64,000 bases of DNA, taken from Pirellulaceae bacterium (GTDB lineage Bacteria > Planctomycetota > Planctomycetia > Pirellulales > Pirellulaceae). The notes below the pieces were generated by a model that did no database searches, had not been told where the DNA came from, and saw only the letters and a list, made by a program, of their open reading frames with translations. Positions 9,285 to 18,048 of the stretch are shown in pieces. The position numbers and the translations under genes were made by a program. How positions within the stretch are numbered: the first letter of the stretch is position 1; each line of letters begins with the position of its first letter. The stretch is taken from positions 1-64,000 of the forward strand of contig JADHUC010000001.1 of NCBI GenBank assembly GCA_016784735.1, written 5' to 3'.

Positions 9285-9538
9285 TCAAGCGTCCTTGCCA
9301 TTGCTGTGCTTGTACTCCCTCCACAACCGATCAACGTCCGGCGACACAAACCGCGCCCCGGCCTTCCGCCGACCATCTACCGTGACCAACTCCTTCCCCG
9401 ATGCAAGACTACCGAGCGGCACCAGATCCGCAGTCGCAGGTCAACGCCCCCGTCAGCAAGGGCCTTCTGGAGGGTTTCGAGGTTCCGTTTCCACTTCTTG
9501 AACGATCGCAGGCTACTCTCGGCCTTTCTCAGCTCCGA
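9285..9538 (-). pseudogene. Frameshifted small gene remnant, function unknown
   Basis: Two minus-strand frames look coding and are complementary. The 5' part, from about 9538, reads SELRKAESSLRSFKKWKRNL and continues helically. After a one-base slip near 9430 the 3' part reads LVPLGSLASGKELVTVDGRR and runs to a stop at 9285-9287 (ending YKHSNGKDA). Neither part has a plausible start, and a TAA precedes the first. Base composition and amino-acid make-up are protein-like, unlike the surrounding frames. I do not recognise the family. The remaining sequence between 8999 and 9721 shows nothing I can support, so this gap is best read as decayed DNA at the edge of the defence module. Confidence 0.4.
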
Positions 9539-9721
9539 TGGTGGCTGGGATTTGCGTTACGACACTCACACATGAACCATGCGGGCCGGAGAACATCAAG
9601 CGAAACCTGCGAGAACTCGCCAGGAGTTCTCGAAGTTCCCTGTGTGCAGTAAACTGTATATGATGTGTCATTGTTGTGCAGCCCTTACCAACCGCCCCCG
9701 CGTCCACAAAGGAATTGTGCG

Positions 9722-12700
9722 ATGACCAGTCGAATCTGTTCGACAGTGATCCTGACCGTGTTGGCCGCCCCTGGTCTGCTCCTCGCGGCTGGGGTCGATT
9801 CAAGCAGGAATACTGATGGTGTGCTGACCTGGCACATGGGCACTATCCAACCCCGTGAGTCGACGCGCCATGTGGTTCTGTTCGCATATGCCGAGTCACC
9901 ACAAGGCGTGGCCAAACACCTGGATGCTGCACGGCGACAACTCGCCCAGCCGACCGATCCACCGGCCGTGGCCACCGACCAGCCGGCTCCGTCGCTGGTG
10001 TGGATCGAGAACGACGTGACCGACTTCGCCCTAGCGGGCCCAGGACATTTCTTCTGGGAAGGTGTGAAACGGCAGAGTCTCGTTTGTTCCAAGGGTGGGC
10101 AGTTGAGCCGGTTCGGCTACTATCTGAGTTACCACGACGGTGCCCTGCGACGGGCCGGTACGCCCATCAACTCGGCGAAGTTGGAAAACCTGAGGATCGT
10201 CCAACCGATGCGGCCCATCGACGGCAAGCAAGCGGTAGGTACCGTCGAAACGTCCGACAAGAAGTTGCGCACACGAATTCGTCCCATCATGGGCGACGGC
10301 CCAGTGGTGGCGGTGGAATTCGTGATCAGAAACGTCTCGGACCAACCGCTTGACCAGATGCGGCTTTCGGTCTACTCGAACCTCGAATCGGCTCACACGC
10401 ACGAAGGCGATTACAGCACGCTGGACCGTCTGACGGGCGGCCTGCTGGTATTCGATCCGGCAACGAAGATGTGTGTCGTCATGGCCGGGTTGTCTACGCC
10501 TTCGTTGGGCTATTCGGGCAACTGGGCATCGCAGACGCAGCTTGCCGAGGGTACGGGCATCGCCCCGGACAAATGGAACGAGTTCACCGGTTCCGAAGAG
10601 AATCTCAAGAAGCTGGTCGCCAAGTTGCCAAAGCCTAACGTGCCGCATCCGATTGCCGCGCCTAGCGATGGTCCGGTCACGCCCGAGACTCGCGACCTGA
10701 CCGCGGTCGAGGCACGCGACGCTCTGCACCGCGATTGGTTGTTCCAGGCCGACGGCAAGCCGACCGTGGCTCGCGCGCTCGAAGAGATCAGTTGGGCTCG
10801 CGACTTGGCCGCCCGATTGGCCCGTCATCCGCAGCCGCCCGAATTGTCAGCCGAAATGGTCCGCCTGGCCGATCTGGAAAGGCGGCTTACCGTTCTCAAT
10901 GCGAACGCGGCCGACGCGGCCACAGTTCAGGAGTTGTACCTGGCTGTGCGTGCGGCTAAACGCGAAGTGGTGTTCAAGAACCCGGCGATTAACTTCAACA
11001 GCGTGCTGCTGATCGACAACTCCAATCCGCAGGGCGCCGAATGGCCGCATCAGGCCCGGCACCGCAACGGTATGATGGCCGTTCCCGGCGGCCGGTTGTT
11101 GGTGCTCGAAGGATTGCACCCGGGCGGGCACCTGCAGCAACTGGCCCCCGACAAGCCGGGCAGCTTCTGGCGGCCCGACGTCTCTTTCGACGGTGAGAGG
11201 GCGCTGTTCTGCTACAAGGCTCACGACGATATCAGCTTCCACTTGTACGAGATCAACATCGACGGCACCGGACTGAGACAGCTTACCACGGGCGATTACG
11301 ACGACATCGACCCCATCTACCTGCCCGACGGGCACATCGTCTTCACCACCACGCGGGCCAATACTTACATCCGTTGCATGCCGTACACCTACTGCTATGT
11401 GCTGGCCCGGTGCGATGCCGACGGCAAGAACGTCTACATCGTCAGCCGCAACAACGAGCCCGACTGGTGTCCGGCGTTGCTGAACGACGGGCGAGTCTGC
11501 TACTCGCGGTGGGAGTATCACGACAAAGCTCTGTGGCGGATCCAAAGCCTGTGGTCCATGAATCAGGACGGCACCGGTGTGGCCACGTTCTGGGGCAACC
11601 AGAGCGTGTGGCCCGATCACCTAGCCGAACCGCGTCCCATTCCGAGCAGCGACCGTGTGATGTTTACCGGCGTGGCGCATCACAACTGGTTTGCCGGCTC
11701 GATTGGCATCCTCGATACGTCCGAGGGCCGCAACTTCCCGTTTGGGCTGACCAAAGTCACCTGCGACGTGCCCTGGCCCGAGTGCGGAACGCCGCCGCTT
11801 GACCCTCACGAGGCCGACGACTATCACGCCTCCGGCCGGTTCACCGCCTACAAATCGCCGTACCCGATTTCGGAGGAGGATTTCCTCGTGTCGGCCAATC
11901 GCGACGGCAACTTCCACCTTTACCTGATGGACGTACACGGCAACCGCGAGCTGATCTACGAGGCCGTCCACAACGCCTGGTACGCCATGCCGGCGGCGCC
12001 GCGGCCCAAGCCGCAGCCACACGCCGACCGCGTCGTCTGGCCCGGCACGGGCGACGAGCGCAAACCGACCGAGCCGGGCGTGATCTTCAGCGCCAACGTG
12101 TATCAAGGCGTACCGGACTTGCCGCCGGGGATCGTCAAGCACTTGCGCGTGATCCAGATGGACGCCCGCACTTACTCGACCTGGACGCGCGACGGGCGTT
12201 TCTCGGGCCCGGTGGTTTCGGCGATTCAGGACGACGGCGTGAAGCGCATCCTTGGCACCGCGCCCGTGCTGGACGACGGTTCGGTGTCCGTCAGGGTGCC
12301 CGCTGGCATGGCCTTGCACTTCCAACTTCTGGACGAACATTATCGGGCGCTACACACGATGCGTTCGTTCACCGGTGTGATGCCGGGCGAGCGTCGCGGC
12401 TGCGTCGGCTGCCACGAGCTACACAGCAACTCGCCGGTCAACCAGCAAAGCCTGGCAGGTCGGCGCCCGCCGGTCGAACTGACCACGCCGCCTTGGGGCA
12501 CCGAGAGCATCAGCTACGAACAGCTCGTCCAACCGGTGCTGGACCGTTACTGCGGCGAATGCCACCAGGGCGACGGCGAGGCGCGCAAGGATTTCGACCT
12601 GACCTTGCGTTCCGGCGCAGGCCCCTTCAAAGAGCCATACCTGAGCCTGGTCGGATACGCCCACTATTTCCGCGGAGTCTCCGACGCCAAAGAGGAAGGC

Positions 12701-13003
12701 ATCGCCGGAGCGCTGAAGGCCGAGAACTTTGACCAACGCGACCCTAACAGCTACCTCACCTTCCGCCCGATGAAGCATCTATCGTACAAGAGCCGCCTGA
12801 TCGAGATGGCCTCCAGCGGCAAGCACTACGATGTGAAGCTCGACGCGGCCAGCCTGCGGCAACTGATCGGCTGGGTCGACGCCAACTGCCCCTACCGCGG
12901 CGACGACGAAGTGCGCGCTATCCCCGATCCCAACTTCGCGGGAATCGAGGCGTTGCCCATCCGTCCGCGAACGAAAACCGCGCCGCGGATTGCGCGGCCG
13001 TAG
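9722..13003 (+). CDS. Exported PD40-propeller/diheme protein, hydrazine synthase alpha-related
   Basis: The ATG at 9722 follows AAGGAATT and opens a clear Sec signal (MTSRICSTVILTVLAAPGLL), giving 1093 residues. The N-terminal 300 residues are a beta-rich domain I cannot place. The middle carries PD40/TolB-like propeller blades with the repeated phrases YEINIDGTGLRQLT, YLPDGHIVFTTTR and WSMNQDGTG. The C-terminal part has two heme-c motifs, CVGCH at 894 and CGECH at 944. This layout matches the planctomycete 'HzsA-related' family, named for resemblance to hydrazine synthase alpha. It is not evidence of anammox, since no other hydrazine gene is present. A role in periplasmic electron transfer or substrate oxidation is inference. 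Confidence 0.8.
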   Translation: MTSRICSTVILTVLAAPGLLLAAGVDSSRNTDGVLTWHMGTIQPRESTRHVVLFAYAESPQGVAKHLDAARRQLAQPTDPPAVATDQPAPSLVWIENDVTDFALAGPGHFFWEGVKRQSLVCSKGGQLSRFGYYLSYHDGALRRAGTPINSAKLENLRIVQPMRPIDGKQAVGTVETSDKKLRTRIRPIMGDGPVVAVEFVIRNVSDQPLDQMRLSVYSNLESAHTHEGDYSTLDRLTGGLLVFDPATKMCVVMAGLSTPSLGYSGNWASQTQLAEGTGIAPDKWNEFTGSEENLKKLVAKLPKPNVPHPIAAPSDGPVTPETRDLTAVEARDALHRDWLFQADGKPTVARALEEISWARDLAARLARHPQPPELSAEMVRLADLERRLTVLNANAADAATVQELYLAVRAAKREVVFKNPAINFNSVLLIDNSNPQGAEWPHQARHRNGMMAVPGGRLLVLEGLHPGGHLQQLAPDKPGSFWRPDVSFDGERALFCYKAHDDISFHLYEINIDGTGLRQLTTGDYDDIDPIYLPDGHIVFTTTRANTYIRCMPYTYCYVLARCDADGKNVYIVSRNNEPDWCPALLNDGRVCYSRWEYHDKALWRIQSLWSMNQDGTGVATFWGNQSVWPDHLAEPRPIPSSDRVMFTGVAHHNWFAGSIGILDTSEGRNFPFGLTKVTCDVPWPECGTPPLDPHEADDYHASGRFTAYKSPYPISEEDFLVSANRDGNFHLYLMDVHGNRELIYEAVHNAWYAMPAAPRPKPQPHADRVVWPGTGDERKPTEPGVIFSANVYQGVPDLPPGIVKHLRVIQMDARTYSTWTRDGRFSGPVVSAIQDDGVKRILGTAPVLDDGSVSVRVPAGMALHFQLLDEHYRALHTMRSFTGVMPGERRGCVGCHELHSNSPVNQQSLAGRRPPVELTTPPWGTESISYEQLVQPVLDRYCGECHQGDGEARKDFDLTLRSGAGPFKEPYLSLVGYAHYFRGVSDAKEEGIAGALKAENFDQRDPNSYLTFRPMKHLSYKSRLIEMASSGKHYDVKLDAASLRQLIGWVDANCPYRGDDEVRAIPDPNFAGIEALPIRPRTKTAPRIARP

Positions 13004-13068
13004 CGGGGGCCACATGCAATCGAACTTCGTCAAACGCCTTTTGTCCTCTGGCACGAAGGAGACCAGCT

Positions 13069-16000
13069 ATGCCCGCGCTTCGTCCGTTCAGCCGGCGCGA
13101 GTTTCTCAAGAGTGCGACGGCGGGGACAGCAGCCTTGGCGCTTCTGTTGGTGCCGTGCGTTTGGTCTACGGCCGTAGCTGCACAGGCATCGCGAACTGTG
13201 GACGCGCAAAGGGTCCTGGAGGCGAGCGGCGTCAGTGGTGGGCTGGTCGTCCACATCGGTTGCGGAGACGGCAGGCTCACCGCCGCGCTGCGGGCAAGCG
13301 AAAGCTACCTGGTTCAGGGCCTCGATACGAACGAGGAAAACGTTAGCAAGGCGCGCGAGTATCTCCTGTCGTTGGGTCGCTACGGCAACGTGTCGATCCA
13401 ACGATTCGACGGTCGGCGGCTACCGTACGCCGAGAACCTGGTGAATCTGCTGGTGGCGAGTGGCGAGTGCCAGGTGGCAAGTGAGGAAATCGCCAGGGTG
13501 CTGGCCCCCGGTGGTGTCGCCGTTACTCTCGACTCTCAACTCTCGACTCTCGACTCCTTCCGCAAGCCTTGGCCTCAAGACATTGACGAATGGACCCATT
13601 ACCTGTACGACGCGAGTGGAAACGCCGTCTCCCAGGATACGCGCGTCGGGCCGCCTCGGCATCTTCAATGGAGCGCCGATCCGCGATGGGCCCGCAGCCA
13701 CGAGCACGCGGCGAGCGTAACGACCATGGTTTCCGGCGAAGGAAAGATCTTCTACATCCAGGACGAAGGAATCCCCGGCATCATCGTGCGTGACCTTCCC
13801 GAACGTTGGGCTTTGTACGCACGCGATGCATTCAACGGGGTCCTGTTGTGGAAAAAGGAGTTCACGGACTGGGGCAGCGGCGTCTGGGACGGCGTGTGGC
13901 ACTGCCGGGAACCCATGACCATCCCTCGCCGATTGGTGGTGGGCGGCGGCAAGCTTTATGGCACGCTCGGCTTCCGCGGAGCCGCCATCAGCGTGCTCGA
14001 TCCGGATACCGGCGAGATTCTCGATTCCTACCAAGAGGGAAAGAACAACGACGAACTGATCTGGCACAAGAGCGTTCTGCTTGTCCGCCAGAGGAGGTCG
14101 ATCCCCGATTACCCGCTCGGTCCCGGCAGTTCCAAAGCCGTGTTGGCCAAAGCGCGCCGAGACAAGTCCCCCGACATCCCCCCGGCATCCATGGGCGACG
14201 AGACCATCCTCGCCCTGGACACGGACACGGGCCAGCAACTGTGGAGACACGAGGAAAAACGAATCGTCTCGCTCTCGCTTGCGGCCCTTGGCGAACGAGT
14301 GTGCTACCACAACCTACATGAGATCGTTTGCCTGGACCTGCGCCGCGGACAGGAACTGTGGCGAGCCGAATGCCCGACATGGCCGGACATCACGGGTGTC
14401 GGCGGAACTCTGATCATGTACGACGACAAAGTTGTGCACGCCGGGGACCGAGGCATCCAGGTGTTCTCGGCGGAGACGGGCGAGCGGATCTGGCAGGGCC
14501 CGGGCGTGCACCGGATGTCTGTGCGGCATCCTCCCGACTTGTTTGTCATCGACGCTCGCGTTTGGGGTGGCCCGATGCCTCAGATCGCCGGATGCCCCGG
14601 CTATCCCCAATTGCACAAGACGCCGTTCGCCGTGCCCCTCGCAGCGGGCAAGACGGTGAAAGGGTTCGACATCGAAACAGGCGAAGTCGCCAGGGAACTG
14701 GATGTCGGCCGGCTTCTGTCGCCGGGCCATCACGTGCGATGTTATCGGAGCAAAGCCACGTCGAGATTCCTCATTTGGCCGAAGCGCGGCATGGAGTTTG
14801 TCGACATACGAGCGAAAAAGGGGACAGGTCCAATTTTCCCTGACGGCCCGGAGGGTGCTTCGCACAAATTGGACCTATCCCCTTTTTCGCACGAGCGGGT
14901 CGACTGGGCCCGAGGCGAATGCGGATACGGCGTGATGCCTTCGGGCGGCCTCGTCTATGTTCCGCCCCATCCCTGCATCTGCTACCTGGGTGTTGCTCTG
15001 GACGGCTTCAACGCCTTGGCACCCGAAGGGGAGTCGAAGAGTCCAAATGTCGAAGAATCGAAAAGCCGAACGGATACGCGACTGAAACGCGGCGCCGCCT
15101 TCGGCCAAATCGAGAATCGGAAATCGGAAATCGAGAATTTCGATGCTTGGCCAACCTATCGGCACGATCCCGCGAGAAGCGGACACACGCCCTGCGCCGT
15201 CCCGGCACGTCTGCGCGAAGAATGGACGATCGACATCGGTGGCAGACTGACCCCGCCGGTTGTCGCGGACGGCACGGCATATGTGGCGTCCGTAGACACT
15301 CACACCGTCCATGCGATCGAGACTGACAGCGGTCGAGAACGCTGGAGGTTCACGGCAGACGCCCGTATCGACTCGCCACCCACGATTCACGACCGTCTAC
15401 TGTTGTTCGGATCCACGGACGGCAAGGTGTACTGCCTGCGAGCCGAAAACGGGGAGCTGGTTTGGCGTTTCCGCGCCGCGCCGGCCGAGGCCCATTGCGT
15501 GGTCCGGGGCCAGGTCGAGTCGAGATGGCCGGTTCACGGCAGCGTTCTAGTCCAGGGCGGCGTGGCGTACTTCTGCGCAGGCCGCTCGAGCTTCCTGGAC
15601 GGGGGCCTGTATCTCTATGGTCTTGATCCACAGACGGGCAAGGTGCTGCACCGGGCCCACTTGGCAGGACCCTGGTCCGATTCCCGCAAAGATCCCTCCG
15701 CGTGCTACTCCATGGAAGGAGCAAAATCGGATGTGCTCACGGGCGACGGCGAGCGCATCTTCCTGGGATTCAACGAATTTGATCGGCGGCTGAATCACAC
15801 GCCGGGCCAGCCCTTCTCTCCAGACGGAAGCCGGCAAGTCCGCCTGCACCTAATGGCGACCACCGGACTGCTGGACGACAGTTGGTTCGACCGAGGCAGA
15901 TGGACCTATAGCTGCCGCTGGCCCGGCCGTCAGTACGGCGCACGCACTCCATACACGGGACAGATTCTGTCCTTCGACGAGAGCACGATCTACGCCCTGC

Positions 16001-16431
16001 AGGCGTTTCCTTCTTCAGGCGGGATGAGTCCCCAGTTCATACCGGGTAAGCAAGGATATCTGCTGGTTGCCCAACGTTACGATCCCGAGACAACGTGGTC
16101 GGCGAAGGACAAGGCAAAGGATTCCGGTGTTGATCTTGTTAGGTGGCAGCGTTACCTCCCGATTCGCTCGCGGGGCATGGTCCTGGCCGGAGACATTCTA
16201 TTCCTTGCCGGCGCGCCGGACGTGGTCCCCAAGGACGACCCCTATGCCGCGCTGGACGACCGGATGGGTGCCTTGCTGTGGGCCGTGTCTGCCGTGGACG
16301 GTAAGACGCTCGCCGAGATGAAGCTAACCAGTCCGCCCGTTTTCGACGGCATGATCGCGGCGAGCGGGAGGCTGTACGTGAGTGGCGTGGACGGCTCGCT
16401 GATGTGTCTGGACCGAGCCGACAGGACGTGA
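13069..16431 (+). CDS. Tat-exported methyltransferase-PQQ-propeller fusion
   Basis: This gene begins 65 nt after the c-heme gene, with AGGAGA upstream. The N-terminus SRREFLKS plus a hydrophobic stretch is a twin-arginine signal. Residues 45-165 form a class I SAM-methyltransferase-like fold (VVHIGCGDGRLTAAL, then LDTNEEN). The remainder to 1120 is a PQQ-binding-like/BamB-type beta-propeller with repeated LDPDTGEIL, LDTDTGQQLWRHE and IETDSGRERWRF blades. SAM is not expected outside the cytoplasm, so the Rossmann domain may be structural. Several foreign-looking repeats are spliced in frame: CTCTCGA repeats near 13530-13560, the palindrome at 14812-14890 and AATCGGAAATCG repeats near 15110-15145. 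The propeller may oxidise alcohols or sugars if it binds PQQ. That is unproven. Confidence 0.8.
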   Translation: MPALRPFSRREFLKSATAGTAALALLLVPCVWSTAVAAQASRTVDAQRVLEASGVSGGLVVHIGCGDGRLTAALRASESYLVQGLDTNEENVSKAREYLLSLGRYGNVSIQRFDGRRLPYAENLVNLLVASGECQVASEEIARVLAPGGVAVTLDSQLSTLDSFRKPWPQDIDEWTHYLYDASGNAVSQDTRVGPPRHLQWSADPRWARSHEHAASVTTMVSGEGKIFYIQDEGIPGIIVRDLPERWALYARDAFNGVLLWKKEFTDWGSGVWDGVWHCREPMTIPRRLVVGGGKLYGTLGFRGAAISVLDPDTGEILDSYQEGKNNDELIWHKSVLLVRQRRSIPDYPLGPGSSKAVLAKARRDKSPDIPPASMGDETILALDTDTGQQLWRHEEKRIVSLSLAALGERVCYHNLHEIVCLDLRRGQELWRAECPTWPDITGVGGTLIMYDDKVVHAGDRGIQVFSAETGERIWQGPGVHRMSVRHPPDLFVIDARVWGGPMPQIAGCPGYPQLHKTPFAVPLAAGKTVKGFDIETGEVARELDVGRLLSPGHHVRCYRSKATSRFLIWPKRGMEFVDIRAKKGTGPIFPDGPEGASHKLDLSPFSHERVDWARGECGYGVMPSGGLVYVPPHPCICYLGVALDGFNALAPEGESKSPNVEESKSRTDTRLKRGAAFGQIENRKSEIENFDAWPTYRHDPARSGHTPCAVPARLREEWTIDIGGRLTPPVVADGTAYVASVDTHTVHAIETDSGRERWRFTADARIDSPPTIHDRLLLFGSTDGKVYCLRAENGELVWRFRAAPAEAHCVVRGQVESRWPVHGSVLVQGGVAYFCAGRSSFLDGGLYLYGLDPQTGKVLHRAHLAGPWSDSRKDPSACYSMEGAKSDVLTGDGERIFLGFNEFDRRLNHTPGQPFSPDGSRQVRLHLMATTGLLDDSWFDRGRWTYSCRWPGRQYGARTPYTGQILSFDESTIYALQAFPSSGGMSPQFIPGKQGYLLVAQRYDPETTWSAKDKAKDSGVDLVRWQRYLPIRSRGMVLAGDILFLAGAPDVVPKDDPYAALDDRMGALLWAVSAVDGKTLAEMKLTSPPVFDGMIAASGRLYVSGVDGSLMCLDRADRT
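14812..14890. repeat. In-gene inverted repeat (GGGGACAGGTCC-type palindrome)
   Basis: Two arms of about 25 nt, GCGAAAAAGGGGACAGGTCC and its near-perfect reverse complement ending in CCCCTTTTTCGC, enclose a 27-nt loop inside the propeller coding region. The arms differ at one base (ACAGG against ATAGG). The reading frame passes through it and encodes about 26 residues (KKGTGPIF...KLDLSPFS) that do not fit the propeller pattern. The structure resembles REP-like palindromes mobilised by Y1 (TnpA-REP) transposases. No transposase lies nearby. Confidence 0.8.
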
Positions 16432-16541
16432 TCATGCAAAGGATGCCCGCCATGTGCCGACTCCGCTGATCGCCGCGAGCATTGCATCTGGTATACTGCC
16501 CATCCGGGCTCGCGACAAGAACATCACCAGGAGACGATTCC

Positions 16542-17903
16542 ATGCGAGTACGCTTTACCGGCATCTTGTCCGTGGCTGTTCTATTGGCCACGTTTTCCAG
16601 GATCACAGTGGCTGATGATGACGCCGTTATTGAAATCGGTTCGCGCAGAGAGTTATTCGTCGATCATTTCCTGATCGAGAAGTTGGACGGACTGTGGCTG
16701 AAGCTGCACGAGCCGAGACTGACTCCGCTGGAACCGGATACTCCCTCGGGCCACTACGCCACGGTCCTCAAAGATGGCGACATCTATCGGCGATACGATC
16801 GCGGCGGAGTGGCTGACCACGACGGGGATCGACGCGAGACGACTCGTTACTGGGAAAGTCGCGATGGCATCCATTGGACGAAACCAGACCTGGGCTTGTA
16901 CGAATTGAACGGCTCGCGTGACAACAATGTGATTCAGGCAAACACTCGCTGGTTCGCCCACAATTTCAGCCTTTTTCTGGACCGCCGGCCGGACGTCGAA
17001 AAGGACCAGCGATTCAAGGCGCTGGCAGGCGTGCACAAAGGCGGCGGTTTGTGCGTCTTCGTTTCCGGCGACGGCATCCGTTGGCGGAAACTGAAAGAGG
17101 AGCCCGTCATCACGTCCAAGGATTTCGCCTTTGATTCCCAGAACGTGTCGTTCTGGTCGGAAAGCGAAGGGTGTTATGTCTGCTACTTCCGCACGTGGAA
17201 GACGCCGCATGGCAGCCTGCGAACGATCAGCCGCACGACATCGACGGATTTCCTCAACTGGTCACCCGCGGTCGCGATGGGGCCGAACCTTCCCGGCGAG
17301 CATCTCTACACCAGCGGCACTCACCCGTACTTCCGCGCGGCGCATATCTACATTGCGCTGCCCACCCGGTTTCTGCCCGATCGAGGCAGTTCGACGGATA
17401 TTTTGTTCATGACCTCCAGAGGCGGAGACAAATACGATCGCACCTTTCTGGAGTCGTTTATCCGCCCCGGACTCGATCCGAACAAGTGGGGCAATCGGTC
17501 CAATTACGCTGCCCTGAATGTGGTCCCCACCGGTCCGAACGAGATGTCGATCTATGTGCGCGAGCGCCGGTACGTATTGCGCACTGACGGATTCGCGTCG
17601 GTCCATGCCGGGCACAAGGCGGGAGAACTCCTGACGAAGCCCATCAAGTTTTCCGGCCAGAAGCTCGAAATCAACTACTCAACCAGTGCCGCAAGCGACA
17701 TTCGTGTCGAGATCCAGGATCCTACCGGATCACCAATCCCCGGTTACGCGTTGGAGGATTGTCCGCCTGTTATTGGCGATAAGGTCCACCACGTCATGAC
17801 ATGGAAATCAGGCAGTGATGTGTCGTCCTTTTCCGGCAAGCCGATTCGCCTGCGTCTTGTGATGCGTGACGCCGACCTATACTCGTTCCGGTTTGTTGAT
17901 TGA
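16542..17903 (+). CDS. Exported GH43/GH32-like five-bladed propeller protein
   Basis: The ATG at 16542 is preceded by CCAGGAG and opens a Sec signal (MRVRFTGILSVAVLLATFS), giving 453 residues. After it comes the phrase IEIGSRRELFVDHFLIEKL, which heads a large planctomycete family of secreted proteins related to GH43/GH32 propellers. Short repeats such as YWESRDGIHWTKPDLGL and VSGDGIRWRKL are typical blade edges. The C-terminal 110 residues look like a small beta-sandwich. I see acidic residues in plausible places (FVDHF, SRDGIHW) but cannot name the catalytic triad with certainty. It lies 110 nt after the methyltransferase-propeller gene on the same strand. A glycan target is likely but unproven. 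Confidence 0.7.
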   Translation: MRVRFTGILSVAVLLATFSRITVADDDAVIEIGSRRELFVDHFLIEKLDGLWLKLHEPRLTPLEPDTPSGHYATVLKDGDIYRRYDRGGVADHDGDRRETTRYWESRDGIHWTKPDLGLYELNGSRDNNVIQANTRWFAHNFSLFLDRRPDVEKDQRFKALAGVHKGGGLCVFVSGDGIRWRKLKEEPVITSKDFAFDSQNVSFWSESEGCYVCYFRTWKTPHGSLRTISRTTSTDFLNWSPAVAMGPNLPGEHLYTSGTHPYFRAAHIYIALPTRFLPDRGSSTDILFMTSRGGDKYDRTFLESFIRPGLDPNKWGNRSNYAALNVVPTGPNEMSIYVRERRYVLRTDGFASVHAGHKAGELLTKPIKFSGQKLEINYSTSAASDIRVEIQDPTGSPIPGYALEDCPPVIGDKVHHVMTWKSGSDVSSFSGKPIRLRLVMRDADLYSFRFVD

Positions 17904-18048
17904 CATCAAAGCCAGCCGCACATACCAGGGATTTGGCCCGATCTGATCCGTGTTTCCAGCCCTACGGGCGCGTTACAATACGGCCCTGCTCTCGCAATGT
18001 GCGGTTTTTCTGAGTAAGATCTCCATCTTTCCTGCCGGAGACAAGATC

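Noticed and set aside
8920-9324. Minus-strand open frame of 134 codons before the helicase
   Set aside because: It runs out of frame through the HTH remnant, has no RBS and is rich in Arg and Ser. Only the HTH-like segment in another frame looks real.
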